Counted from the first letter of the stretch, positions 17,695 through 25,435 are shown. The stretch: DNA of 64,000 nt from Pedobacter sp. MC2016-05 (GCF_026239735.1 NZ_JAPIVT010000007.1:186001-250000); one strand, 5' to 3'. The notes: generated by a model not told the origin, from the letters alone. Numbers and translations are program-made.

Positions 17695-18267
17695 ATGAAT
17701 AAAAAGAAAGTTGTAGTTGCGGTAACAGGAGCAAGCGGTTCAATTTATGCAAAGGTATTGTTTGATAAGCTGGCACAATTAAGCGATCAGATTGCAGCAG
17801 TTGGGGTAGTGATGAGCGATAATGCTAAAGAGGTTTGGCAGTTCGAACTCGGAAACCAAGATTACAGCAGCTATCAAGACTTTACTTTTTATAATAAAAA
17901 CGATTTTAATGCACCATTCGCCTCTGGGTCAGCAAAATACGATACTATGATAATTGTTCCATGCTCAATGGGTACATTAGGTCGAATCGCTCACGGCATC
18001 TCGAATGACTTAATTTCGAGAGCTGCAGATGTGGTATTAAAAGAACGAAGAAAACTAATTGCAGTGGTTCGGGATACGCCATTCAGCTTAATCCATATCA
18101 ATAACATGAAAGTGGTTACAGAAGCAGGAGGAATCATATGTCCGGCAAATCCATCGTTTTACAGCCTTCCAAAAACAATTGAAGAAGTAGCTGGAACTGT
18201 AATTAGCCGGGTGCTAGACTTGGCCGGTTTTGAGCAAAAAAGTTACCGCTGGAATGAAAAACAATAG
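17695..18267 (+). CDS. ubiX: Flavin prenyltransferase UbiX
   Basis: Makes prenylated FMN, the cofactor of UbiD-type decarboxylases, from FMN and dimethylallyl phosphate. The 190-residue protein begins KKVVVAVTGASGSIYAKVLFD, the flavin-binding GASGS loop of the family, and contains PCSMGTLGRIAHGISNDLISRAAD and ERRKLIAVVRDTPFS, both standard UbiX motifs. Its partner UbiD is in this window at 40029, about 22 kb away on the same strand. Together they probably act in quinone (menaquinone) biosynthesis, but the substrate is not shown by sequence alone. Confidence 0.95.
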   Translation: MNKKKVVVAVTGASGSIYAKVLFDKLAQLSDQIAAVGVVMSDNAKEVWQFELGNQDYSSYQDFTFYNKNDFNAPFASGSAKYDTMIIVPCSMGTLGRIAHGISNDLISRAADVVLKERRKLIAVVRDTPFSLIHINNMKVVTEAGGIICPANPSFYSLPKTIEEVAGTVISRVLDLAGFEQKSYRWNEKQ

Positions 18268-18374
18268 AATTTGATGTTTTGATTTTTATGGGAGCAGCCT
18301 GCTGTCGAATGTTGATTCACTGTAATTTACTTGATATCTCAAATCTCATATTCCAATACTCTAATCTATTTTCC

Positions 18375-18382
18375 TATCTTTG
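18375..18382 (+). promoter_or_regulatory. mtaB -7 promoter element
   Basis: TATCTTTG matches TAnnTTTG and ends eight bases before the ATG at 18391, implying a very short leader. It also argues for 18391 over the in-frame upstream start at 18331. Confidence 0.55.
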
Positions 18383-18390
18383 CAGGCTCA

Positions 18391-19713
18391 ATGAAAAAGG
18401 TCGCATTTTATACATTAGGTTGTAAATTAAATTTCTCTGAAACTTCCACAATCGGTCGGTTGTTTACCGATGCGGGCTATGCTGTTGTCGAATTTCAGGA
18501 TCAGGCCGACGTTTATGTAATCAATACTTGCTCTGTTACCGAACACGCTGATAAAAAATGCCGTAAAGTTGTTAAAGAAGCTTTAAAATATTCACCAAAT
18601 GCATTCGTGACGATTGTTGGTTGTTATGCACAGCTGAAACCGCAGGAAATTGCCGAAATTGAAGGTGTTGATATGGTTTTGGGCGCTGCGGAAAAATTTA
18701 GAATTGTTGATTTCATCACCGACTTAACGAAAAATCCTAAAGCTATAGTTCACCAACAAAACATTGAAAAGGTAAATCATAACTTCATTGCATCATATTC
18801 TATCGGAGATAGAACTCGAACATTCTTAAAAGTTCAGGATGGTTGCGATTATCCATGCACTTATTGTACAATTCCATTAGCTCGTGGCGCTAGTCGTAGC
18901 GATACTATTGAAAATGTAGTAAGTAGAGCGAGGATGATAGCAGAAAGTGGTGTTAAAGAAATTGTACTGACCGGCGTTAATCTTGGCGATTTTGGTATCC
19001 GTAATGGCGAACGCGAAGATAAATTTTTTGACTTGGTTAAAGCTTTGGACGAAGTCGATGGTATTGAAAGAATTCGTATTTCCTCTATAGAACCGAATCT
19101 ATTGAGTAATGAAATTATTGAATTTGTTTCTACTTCGAAACGTTTTGTTCCACATTTTCATATCCCGTTACAATCTGGTTCTGATAAAATTTTAGGTCTA
19201 ATGCGCCGTCGCTACCGTACAGATTTGTATGTAGAGCGTGTTGCTAAAATTAAAGAAGTAATGCCTCATTGCTGTATCGGCGTTGATGTTATTGTAGGTT
19301 TTCCTGGAGAAACAAAAGAGGACTTTCTCGACACTTACCGGTTTCTGAACCAGTTAGATATTAGCTACTTGCATGTTTTTACTTACTCTGAGCGTGAATT
19401 AACAGTAGCTGCTGAAATGGCTGGTGTTGTTCCCGGAAGTCAAAGAAACGAACGGAGTAAAATGCTCCATATTCTTTCTGATAAGAAACGCAGAGCTTTC
19501 TACGAATCGCAAATTGGAAGCGAGGCTGAAGTGCTTTTTGAAGCTGATCAAAAAATGGGTTACATGCATGGGTTTACCAAAAACTATGTTAAAGTACGTG
19601 CCAAATACGATCCCATTATGGTTAATGAACTTAAGGCTGTCAAGCTTTTGGAAATGACAGCTGATGGAGAAGTTGAAGTGGCTGAACTGGAAACTACATA
19701 CGCACATCATTAA
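18391..19713 (+). CDS. mtaB: tRNA (N6-L-threonylcarbamoyladenosine(37)-C2)-methylthiotransferase
   Basis: Radical-SAM methylthiotransferase that converts t6A37 of ANN-decoding tRNAs to ms2t6A. The 440-residue protein has the N-terminal MTTase domain with its three cluster cysteines (TLGCKLN, NTCSVTEHADKKC, VGCYAQ), the radical-SAM CxxxCxxC site in GCDYPCTYCTIP, and a C-terminal TRAM-like region. The CKLN and VTEHADKKCR forms are typical of MtaB rather than MiaB or RimO. I place the start at the ATG at 18391: it begins MKKVAFYTLGCKLN like other MtaB proteins, and a -7 element lies just upstream. Confidence 0.94.
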   Translation: MKKVAFYTLGCKLNFSETSTIGRLFTDAGYAVVEFQDQADVYVINTCSVTEHADKKCRKVVKEALKYSPNAFVTIVGCYAQLKPQEIAEIEGVDMVLGAAEKFRIVDFITDLTKNPKAIVHQQNIEKVNHNFIASYSIGDRTRTFLKVQDGCDYPCTYCTIPLARGASRSDTIENVVSRARMIAESGVKEIVLTGVNLGDFGIRNGEREDKFFDLVKALDEVDGIERIRISSIEPNLLSNEIIEFVSTSKRFVPHFHIPLQSGSDKILGLMRRRYRTDLYVERVAKIKEVMPHCCIGVDVIVGFPGETKEDFLDTYRFLNQLDISYLHVFTYSERELTVAAEMAGVVPGSQRNERSKMLHILSDKKRRAFYESQIGSEAEVLFEADQKMGYMHGFTKNYVKVRAKYDPIMVNELKAVKLLEMTADGEVEVAELETTYAHH

Positions 19714-20146
19714 ACTGAATTTAATTTTCTAGAGAGCAATCTATAGGCTGCTTTTAACGCTACCCGGGCTATCTGCTAAATCTTTTGCAAATTTTCAGTA
19801 ATTAATATAAGTGAATGAAACAAAAAGGATATCGCTGCTATCCGGTCTATACACCCAAAAAATTGCTATAAACTCTGGTATGATCCCCTCGTTAAGCCAA
19901 GAATTACTTGGTTACGTAATCTAAACGTGATCGAAGCGAACATGAGCAACAGCCTTTTTCTGGCTGCTGGCGAATAAAGTGTAGAGCAGGACAGAGGCAA
20001 CCGATTTGAGCCGAAGGTTGCTTTCCAAATCATAACAAATCTTCAATGTAGTAACAGAATCTTTCAATTTAACATTGCTAATTAAGAGTTACGCCATACC
20101 TTTCAGCTTTGGTCTTTCTTTCCTATCTTCGCAACAAATTATTTTT
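19714..20146. other. Gene-free stretch rich in short inverted repeats
   Basis: 433 bases with no credible reading frame but several hairpins: GGATA/TATCC at 19827-19843, CCAAG/CTTGG at 19897-19911, CAGCC/GGCTG at 19950-19966, and GCAACC/GGTTGC at about 19997-20021. Two similar blocks (CGCTACCCGGGCTATC near 19758 and TGCTATCCGGTCTATA near 19837) look like a degenerate direct repeat. The base composition is less AT-rich than other gaps. It could be a structured RNA, an intergenic repeat family member or a decayed element; I cannot choose. A TATCTTCG at 20124-20131 near the right end probably serves lgt. Confidence 0.45.
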
Positions 20147-21295
20147 ATGTTTCCTACCGTTTCGCATTTTTTAGAATATCTATTTGGTATTAATTTGCCA
20201 TTGCCATTTAACACTTTTGGCGTTTTTGTTGCCATTGCATTTATAGCAGGTTATTGGGCTTTCACTAAAGAATTGAAACGCAAAGAAGCACTGGGAATTC
20301 TTCATCCAATAAAGAAAACCATTGTTATTGGTACACCCGCTACCACATCAGAAATTGTAATGAATGCACTTTTTGGCTTCATTATCGGTTATAAGCTGGT
20401 TTATGCACTTCTAAATTATTCACTTTTTGTAAGTGATGCTCAATCTATTTTAATGTCTACCAAGGGGAACATTATTGGGGGGGTATTTTTTGCTTGTCTG
20501 TTTGCTTACTGGGATTATAAAGAGAAGGATAAAAACAAGTTAGGTAAGCCGAAAGAGACGCAGGTTACGGTTCATCCGTATCAATTAATGAGTAATTTAA
20601 TTGTTTGGGCTGCCATTTGGGGTTTTTTGGGTGCTAAATTTTTCGATAATTTAGAGTATTGGGATGATTTTGTTAAAAATCCAATTGAGAGATTGTTATC
20701 TTTTAGTGGCCTCACCTTTTATGGCGGTTTAATTTGTGGCGGTGCAGCAGTACTTATCATTGCCAAAAGAAATGGAATAAAACCTTTACACATGCTGGAT
20801 GTTGGCGGGCCGGGTATGATGCTGGCTTACGCTGTTGGCCGTATTGGTTGTCATTTATCTGGCGATGGCGATTGGGGAATTGTAAATTCAAATCCGAAAC
20901 CATTTTCTTGGTTGCCAGACTGGATGTGGTCTTATACTTACCCAAACAATGTGGTGGGGGAAGGGATTCCGATTCCGGGCTGTACTGGCAAATTTTGTAG
21001 CGAGCTTGCACAAGGAGTATATCCAACACCGTTATATGAAGTAATTGTTTGTCTTATTCTTTTTGCATTTCTATGGAGCATCCGTGATAAAATAAAAGCA
21101 CCAGGATTAATGTTCGGTATTTATATGATTTTGAATGGAATAGAACGTTTCTGTATTGAATTGATTCGTGTAAATTCAAAATATCATGTATTCGGTTTGA
21201 GGTTTACTCAGGCTGAAATGATTTCTACCTTTTTAGTGGTTGGCGGTATTGCCTTAAGTATTTATGCTTTAAGGAATAAGAATAAACTAGCCTAA
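20147..21295 (+). CDS. lgt: Prolipoprotein diacylglyceryl transferase
   Basis: Inner-membrane enzyme that adds diacylglycerol to the lipobox cysteine, the first step for the many lipoproteins in this window. Started at the ATG at 20147 (MFPTVSHFLEYLFGINLPLP), 15 bases after a TATCTTCG -7-like element; an upstream in-frame start at 20075 would add an unlikely extension. The 382 residues carry about seven membrane helices and the signature segment GGPGMMLAYAVGRIGCHLSG, with the essential Arg in GRIGC. It is longer than E. coli Lgt (about 290) because of an insertion around residues 100-150, which I believe is common in this phylum. Confidence 0.94.
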   Translation: MFPTVSHFLEYLFGINLPLPFNTFGVFVAIAFIAGYWAFTKELKRKEALGILHPIKKTIVIGTPATTSEIVMNALFGFIIGYKLVYALLNYSLFVSDAQSILMSTKGNIIGGVFFACLFAYWDYKEKDKNKLGKPKETQVTVHPYQLMSNLIVWAAIWGFLGAKFFDNLEYWDDFVKNPIERLLSFSGLTFYGGLICGGAAVLIIAKRNGIKPLHMLDVGGPGMMLAYAVGRIGCHLSGDGDWGIVNSNPKPFSWLPDWMWSYTYPNNVVGEGIPIPGCTGKFCSELAQGVYPTPLYEVIVCLILFAFLWSIRDKIKAPGLMFGIYMILNGIERFCIELIRVNSKYHVFGLRFTQAEMISTFLVVGGIALSIYALRNKNKLA

Positions 21296-21355
21296 ATTCC
21301 TTGCCAAAAATTCATTTTAAATCCAACAACCTCGCTAGGTTTTTGTTAAACAGCT

Positions 21356-22147
21356 ATGAATTACGAATTACTATGCAATAAAGTAATATCAATTGTAAGG
21401 CTTACCGGAAATTTTATCCGTAAAGAGTCGATGCAATTTGATGCTACAAAAATTGAATACAAAGGGTTAAATGATATGGTTTCCTACGTTGATAAAACTG
21501 CGGAGCTGAAATTGGTTCAAAACCTTGAAAAATTGATTCCCGATGCTGGCTTTCTCACCGAAGAGAAAACCATTTCCAGAGAAGGTAAAAGCCATACCTG
21601 GATTATTGACCCTTTAGATGGAACTACCAACTTCATTCATGGCATACCTGCGTATGGAATAAGCGTGGCACTTTACGAAGATGGTTTGCCTGTTATTGGT
21701 GTAGTTTACGAACTTAATAGAGCCGAGATGTTTTACTCGTATAAAGGTGCAAAAGCTTTTTTAAATAAGAAAGAGATTCAGGTTTCTGTAAACCCTGATT
21801 TAAAATCCAGTCTTTTAGCTACCGGTTTTCCTTATTATCAGTTCGATAAGCAAGCGCAGTATTTGAAGTTGCTGGCAGAAATGATGCAAAAAAGCCACGG
21901 TGTCCGAAGGATAGGAGCGGCGGCGATAGATTTAGTTTATACTGCATGCGGCCGTTTCGATGCATTTTTTGAATACAATTTACAACAGTGGGATTTTGCT
22001 GCCGGATGTTTTATCGTTCAGCAAGCTGGCGGAGAGGTTTATGATTTTTCGGGCGGAGATGAATACTTCACAAAAAGAGAAATTCTAGCCACTAACCGCA
22101 AGTTGACCAAAGAAATTTTAGAAGCAATAAAAATGCATTTCAGTTAA
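21356..22147 (+). CDS. Inositol monophosphatase family protein
   Basis: Mg-dependent sugar/inositol phosphatase of 263 residues. The metal site is present: Glu in FLTEEKT, motif DPLDGTTNFIHG, and the second aspartate in the C-terminal QQWDFAAG, preceded by RRIGAAAIDLVYTACGRFDAF. These are the IMPase signatures 1 and 2. Bacterial members act on inositol-1-phosphate, on histidinol phosphate, or as the SuhB regulator; which applies here cannot be told. It lies 60 bases after lgt and probably shares its transcript; a very strong terminator closes the unit. Confidence 0.9.
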   Translation: MNYELLCNKVISIVRLTGNFIRKESMQFDATKIEYKGLNDMVSYVDKTAELKLVQNLEKLIPDAGFLTEEKTISREGKSHTWIIDPLDGTTNFIHGIPAYGISVALYEDGLPVIGVVYELNRAEMFYSYKGAKAFLNKKEIQVSVNPDLKSSLLATGFPYYQFDKQAQYLKLLAEMMQKSHGVRRIGAAAIDLVYTACGRFDAFFEYNLQQWDFAAGCFIVQQAGGEVYDFSGGDEYFTKREILATNRKLTKEILEAIKMHFS

Positions 22148-22160
22148 ATAAAAAGAACAT

Positions 22161-22202
22161 AAACAATAAAGGCTCACTTGAAAAAGTGAGCCTTTATTGT
22201 TT
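22161..22202. terminator. Strong bidirectional terminator
   Basis: A perfect 19-bp stem (arms 22161-22179 and 22184-22202) with a GAAA loop; the core is GGCTCACTT / AAGTGAGCC and the A/T-rich flanks supply U-runs in both directions. It separates the convergent inositol-phosphatase and NifU genes. Confidence 0.9.
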
Positions 22203-22217
22203 GATAAATATGCTTGG

Positions 22218-22769
22218 TTATAAAGCTTCAGAAACCACATCAGTAACTTCAGGAACCATTCTTTGTAATAAATTTTGAATACCAGATTTAAGCGTTATGG
22301 TTGATGAAGGACAACCACTGCAAGATCCACGTAATTCTACAGTTACCACGCCTTCGTCAAAAGATTTGTAAGTGATCGCACCACCATCTTGTTCAACTGC
22401 AGGGCGAACGTAATCATGCAAAATTTGTTGAATTTTAATCTCCGTTTCCGAACCTTCGAATGCTGGAGCTTCTTCGGCTGTTGCTTCTTTTATCTTTAAT
22501 TCAGATTCTACCGCACCCTTAACAAATTCCTTTAAAATAGCTTCGATATCAGCCCAATCTGCATCGTCAGTTTTCGTAATGGTTACGAAATTACTGGCGA
22601 AAAAAACACCAGAAACAAAATTAAACTTGAACAATTCCTTTGCGAAAGGAGAATGCTCAGCGCTTTCTTTAGTTGCGAAATCTTCACTACCGTTAATTAA
22701 AAGCTTATTAACCATGAATTTCATGGTCGCCGGATTTGGAGTTTGCTCTGTATATACGTTAATCGTCAT
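22218..22769 (-). CDS. Nfu/NifU-type iron-sulfur cluster scaffold protein
   Basis: Carries and delivers Fe-S clusters to target enzymes in the cytoplasm. The 183 residues comprise an N-terminal Nfu_N domain (EQTPNPATMKFM at residues 7-18 is its signature, domain to about 90) and a C-terminal NifU domain (about 107-180) with the cluster-binding CSGC in LRGSCSGCPSSTITLK. This two-domain arrangement is the mitochondrial-NFU1-like type. A TAATTTTG -7 element lies on the minus strand at 22798-22791, 21 bases before the ATG. Adjacent purB is a separate unit on the same strand. Confidence 0.93.
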   Translation of the reverse strand: MTINVYTEQTPNPATMKFMVNKLLINGSEDFATKESAEHSPFAKELFKFNFVSGVFFASNFVTITKTDDADWADIEAILKEFVKGAVESELKIKEATAEEAPAFEGSETEIKIQQILHDYVRPAVEQDGGAITYKSFDEGVVTVELRGSCSGCPSSTITLKSGIQNLLQRMVPEVTDVVSEAL

Positions 22770-22856
22770 GTCTTAATCAATTTGAATAAACAAAATTAAC
22801 AATTAGTGGCCAATAATACTTTTCACTGCTGTCTGTTTAGCGTCAATTTAATTTTG

Positions 22857-24203
22857 CTAAAAAACGCCAGTGTAATTAAATGGAGTTATAGTCCTTAACT
22901 GTACTTTAACGTCCTCAATAACTGCCAAACCTTCAATAAATTCTGCAATACTTGCTGCATTAATTTTCGAATTTGTTCTGGTCAATTCTTTTAATGCCTC
23001 GTATGGGTTTGGAAAGTTTTCTCTACGTAACACTGTTTGGATAGCCTCCGCAACGACAGCCCAATTATCATCTAAATCTGCGTGTAAAGCAGCTTCGTTT
23101 AATAAAATTTTATTTAAACCACGTAAAGTAGAATTGATTGCGATTAAAGTATGCCCAAAGGGAACACCTACATTCCTTAATACAGTAGAATCTGTTAAAT
23201 CTCTCTGTAACCTTGAGATGGGAAGTTTTGCTGCAAAAAACTCAAATAAGGCATTTGCGATTCCTGCGTTTCCTTCCGCATTTTCAAAATCGATTGGATT
23301 AACCTTATGTGGCATCGCTGATGAACCAATTTCACCCGCCTTTATTTTTTGTTTGAAATAATTCTTCGATATATAAGTCCAGATATCGCGGTCTAAATCA
23401 ATAATAATGTTATTAATGCGCTTTAAAGCATCACACTGTGCTGCAAACTGATCATAATGTTCAATTTGGGTGGTGTGTTGCGCTCTTGTTAAGCCTAGCA
23501 CTGAGTTTACGAAATTATTTGAGAAATCAACCCAATTAACTTGAGGGTAAGCAATGTGGTGTGCGTTAAAATTTCCTGTTGCGCCACCAAATTTTGCGCT
23601 GTTTGGAATGGCCTTCAGGCTTTCTAATTGAATACTTAATCTTTCTGAAAACACTAAAAATTCCTTTCCTAATTTAGTAGGAGAGGCGGGTTGCCCATGC
23701 GTGTGCGCCAACATTGGAATATCCTTCCATTCAGTAGCCAGCTCGTTTATTTTCTGAATTAGTGAATCAATTGCTGGATAATAACTTTCGTTTAAGGCCA
23801 GTTTTATTGAATATGGAATGGCTGTATTATTGATGTCTTGCGACGTTAAGCCGAAATGGATAAATTCTTTATAGTCTTGTAAGGAAAGTGCATCAAATTT
23901 TGCTTTGATAAAATACTCCACAGCTTTAACATCGTGATTGGTAACTTTTTCAGTTTCCTTAATTGCGAGCGCATCAGTTTCTGAAAAATTCTCGTGTATC
24001 GTTCTTAATTTAGTGTACAACGATTTGTCGAAATTTTCTAAACCGGGTAAATTAATTTCGCATAAGGCAATAAAGTATTCAATTTCAACAAAAACACGAT
24101 ATTTTATTAGCGCTTCCTCAGAAAAATAGCTAGATAAACGTTCGGTAGTTATTCTGTAACGACCATCAATAGGTGAGATTGCTTGTAGCGAAGTTAAATT
24201 CAT
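22857..24203 (-). CDS. purB: Adenylosuccinate lyase
   Basis: Catalyses two fumarate-releasing steps of purine synthesis (SAICAR to AICAR and adenylosuccinate to AMP). The 448-residue protein is close in length to E. coli PurB and contains the fumarase/aspartase superfamily signature GSSAMPHKVNPIDFE, the active-site loop TSQDINNT and the histidine in LAHTHGQPASPTKLGKE. The start MNLTSLQAISPIDGRYR is the usual PurB N-terminus. No other purine genes are adjacent. Upstream is the tandem lipoprotein array, separated by a terminator. Confidence 0.96.
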   Translation of the reverse strand: MNLTSLQAISPIDGRYRITTERLSSYFSEEALIKYRVFVEIEYFIALCEINLPGLENFDKSLYTKLRTIHENFSETDALAIKETEKVTNHDVKAVEYFIKAKFDALSLQDYKEFIHFGLTSQDINNTAIPYSIKLALNESYYPAIDSLIQKINELATEWKDIPMLAHTHGQPASPTKLGKEFLVFSERLSIQLESLKAIPNSAKFGGATGNFNAHHIAYPQVNWVDFSNNFVNSVLGLTRAQHTTQIEHYDQFAAQCDALKRINNIIIDLDRDIWTYISKNYFKQKIKAGEIGSSAMPHKVNPIDFENAEGNAGIANALFEFFAAKLPISRLQRDLTDSTVLRNVGVPFGHTLIAINSTLRGLNKILLNEAALHADLDDNWAVVAEAIQTVLRRENFPNPYEALKELTRTNSKINAASIAEFIEGLAVIEDVKVQLRTITPFNYTGVF

Positions 24204-24225
24204 TATGCGGATTATAATTTTGCCG

Positions 24226-24233
24226 CAAATTTA
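24226..24233 (-). promoter_or_regulatory. purB -7 promoter element
   Basis: Minus-strand TAAATTTG, matching TAnnTTTG, 22 bases before the purB ATG. No convincing -33 box was seen. Confidence 0.45.
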
Positions 24234-24320
24234 CTACAATTGATGGATTAAATAGACTGAATGAAATAAAATTTGAGCCTACAGGATTATTTCATTTTTT
24301 GTGGTCGAAGATATAAACGA

Positions 24321-24354
24321 AAAAAGCTCCAATCAGTTACGATTGGAGCTTTTT
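24321..24354. terminator. Terminator of lipoprotein gene A
   Basis: Perfect 14-bp stem AAAAAGCTCCAATC / GATTGGAGCTTTTT with a 6-base loop, just past the stop of the first lipoprotein gene. The A- and T-flanks allow termination in either direction. Confidence 0.85.
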
Positions 24355-24369
24355 TATATAAACCGTTAA

Positions 24370-24567
24370 TTAGTTTTTAACAACAGTAGTATCAGTTTTA
24401 ACAACTGTATCAGCAACAGTAGTGTCAGCTTTAACAGTAGTATCAGCAGTGATAGTAGTATCAGCGCCTAAAGTATCAGTACCTTCGCCTTTTTTCTCTG
24501 AGTTACAAGCAGCAACTGATAAAGATAAAGCGATAGCTAAGAAGCCTAATTTGAATGCATTTTTCAT
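24370..24567 (-). CDS. Small Thr/Asp-repeat lipoprotein, copy A
   Basis: 65-residue lipoprotein with signal peptide and lipobox SVAAC (Cys21), leaving a mature chain of 45 residues. The chain is almost entirely Thr, Asp, Val, Lys and Ala in a loose 5-6 residue repeat (ADTTI, ADTTV, ADTVV, TDTTV) and should be disordered or an extended rod. It contains six D-T-x triplets (Asp31, 36, 42, 48, 53, 59) matching the Bacteroidota O-glycosylation sequon D(S/T)(A/I/L/V/M/T). It is one of three near-identical tandem genes, each with its own ECF-type promoter and terminator. Function is unknown. Confidence 0.88.
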   Translation of the reverse strand: MKNAFKLGFLAIALSLSVAACNSEKKGEGTDTLGADTTITADTTVKADTTVADTVVKTDTTVVKN

Positions 24568-24602
24568 TTTAATTTTGTTTTAGGTGATTAATCAATTTAC
24601 CC

Positions 24603-24631
24603 TTAATACCTAAAAAGGAAAAAGGTAACCC
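24603..24631 (-). promoter_or_regulatory. ECF-type promoter of lipoprotein A
   Basis: On the minus strand: GGGTTACC, 14-base spacer, GTATTAA. The same box precedes copies B and C and occurs twice before the adjacent sigma gene. The predicted leader is about 30 bases. Confidence 0.7.
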
Positions 24632-24654
24632 AGAAAAATTAATTTAAATAAAAA

Positions 24655-24684
24655 AAAACTCCAATCCAGTAGGATTGAAGTTTT
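24655..24684. terminator. Terminator of lipoprotein gene B
   Basis: Stem AAAACTCCAATCC / GGATTGAAGTTTT (one mismatch) with a 4-base loop, directly after the second lipoprotein gene. Confidence 0.8.
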
Positions 24685-24705
24685 CTATATTTTATAAACT
24701 ATTAA

Positions 24706-24903
24706 CTAGTGTTTTACAACAGTAGTATCAGTTTTAACAACTGTATCAGCAACAGTAGTATCAGCTTTGACAGTAGTATCAGCAGTGATAGTAGTATCAG
24801 CACCTAAAGTATCTGTACCTTCAGCTTTTTTCTCTGAGTTACAAGCAACAAATGATAAAGATAAAGCGATAGCTAAGAAGCCTAATTTGAATGCATTTTT
24901 CAT
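24706..24903 (-). CDS. Small Thr/Asp-repeat lipoprotein, copy B
   Basis: Second copy of the 65-residue lipoprotein. It differs from copy A at only a few residues (signal peptide SFVAC instead of SVAAC, KKAEG instead of KKGEG, final His instead of Asn). All six D-T-x triplets are kept. The start codon is 336 bases upstream of that of copy A. The near-identity of coding sequence but more divergent intergenic DNA suggests either recent duplication or purifying selection on the protein. Substitutions between the copies are few, so gene conversion is also possible. Confidence 0.88.
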   Translation of the reverse strand: MKNAFKLGFLAIALSLSFVACNSEKKAEGTDTLGADTTITADTTVKADTTVADTVVKTDTTVVKH

Positions 24904-24939
24904 TTTGAAATTTCGTTTTAGTGATTAATTAATTTACTG

Positions 24940-24968
24940 TTAATACGCGAAACCTAAAAAGGTAACCC
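24940..24968 (-). promoter_or_regulatory. ECF-type promoter of lipoprotein B
   Basis: On the minus strand: GGGTTACC, 14-base spacer, GTATTAA, then C. Spacing is identical to the boxes of copies A and C although the spacer sequence differs. Confidence 0.7.
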
Positions 24969-24980
24969 GTGAAAATAAAA

Positions 24981-25013
24981 AAAAGCTTCAACCCCTAAAG
25001 GATTGAAGCTTTT
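24981..25013. terminator. Terminator of lipoprotein gene C
   Basis: Stem of 14 positions (one mismatch) with core AAGCTTCAA / TTGAAGCTT and T-runs on both strands, just past the third lipoprotein gene. It makes each lipoprotein gene its own transcription unit. Confidence 0.8.
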
Positions 25014-25035
25014 CTATATCTTATTAGACTATTAA

Positions 25036-25233
25036 CTAGTGTTTTACAACAGTAGTATCAGTTTTAACAACTGTATCAGCAACAGTAGTATCAGCTTTAA
25101 CAGTTGTATCAGCAGTGATAGTAGTATCAGCACCTAAAGTATCTGCGCCTTCAGCTTTTTTCTCTGAGTTACAAGCAACAACTGATAAAGATAAAGCGAT
25201 AGCTAAAAAGCCTAATTTGAATGCATTTTTCAT
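25036..25233 (-). CDS. Small Thr/Asp-repeat lipoprotein, copy C
   Basis: Third copy, nearest to the divergent sigma factor gene. Lipobox SVVAC at Cys21; the mature part differs from copy B mainly by Ala for Thr at residue 30 (GADTLG for GTDTLG). All six candidate glycosylation triplets are conserved. Its start lies 330 bases upstream of that of copy B. The residues after the lipid-anchored Cys are NSEKK; I do not see the acidic run used as a surface-export signal in some Bacteroidota, so a periplasm-facing position is at least as likely as surface display. Confidence 0.88.
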   Translation of the reverse strand: MKNAFKLGFLAIALSLSVVACNSEKKAEGADTLGADTTITADTTVKADTTVADTVVKTDTTVVKH

Positions 25234-25265
25234 TTTTGAATTTTTTTAAGTAATTAATTTTCTTG

Positions 25266-25294
25266 TTAATGCCGCAAAGGTAAAAAGGTAACCC
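25266..25294 (-). promoter_or_regulatory. ECF-type promoter of lipoprotein C
   Basis: On the minus strand: GGGTTACC, 14-base spacer, GCATTAA, then C. It differs from the other boxes by one base in the -10-like half. Confidence 0.7.
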
Positions 25295-25334
25295 AACAAT
25301 TTTCAAAAAATTGAAAATATTTTTTATCCGGTTT

Positions 25335-25364
25335 GGGTTACCACATTTGTGGAGATTGTATTAA
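25335..25364 (+). promoter_or_regulatory. ECF-type promoter 1 of the sigma factor gene
   Basis: GGGTTACC at 25335-25342, 15-base spacer, GTATTAA at 25358-25364. It lies about 70 bases before the GTG start and matches the lipoprotein boxes, so the sigma factor probably activates its own gene. Confidence 0.65.
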
Positions 25365-25403
25365 GTTTTGATAGTAGCTATAAATAATTTTTTATCTAAT
25401 ATT

Positions 25404-25432
25404 GGGTTACTATTTTTAGAAAAATGTATTAA
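25404..25432 (+). promoter_or_regulatory. ECF-type promoter 2 abutting the sigma factor start codon
   Basis: GGGTTACT at 25404-25411, 14-base spacer, GTATTAAC from 25426. The GTG start codon is at 25436, so a transcript from here would be leaderless or start just inside the gene. Confidence 0.55.
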
Positions 25433-25435
25433 CTA

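Noticed and set aside
24370..25294. Regularly spaced repeats of about 330 bases that might suggest a CRISPR array or transposon copies
   Set aside because: Each repeat is a complete lipoprotein gene with promoter and terminator; unit size and content do not fit CRISPR, and no transposase or inverted ends are present.
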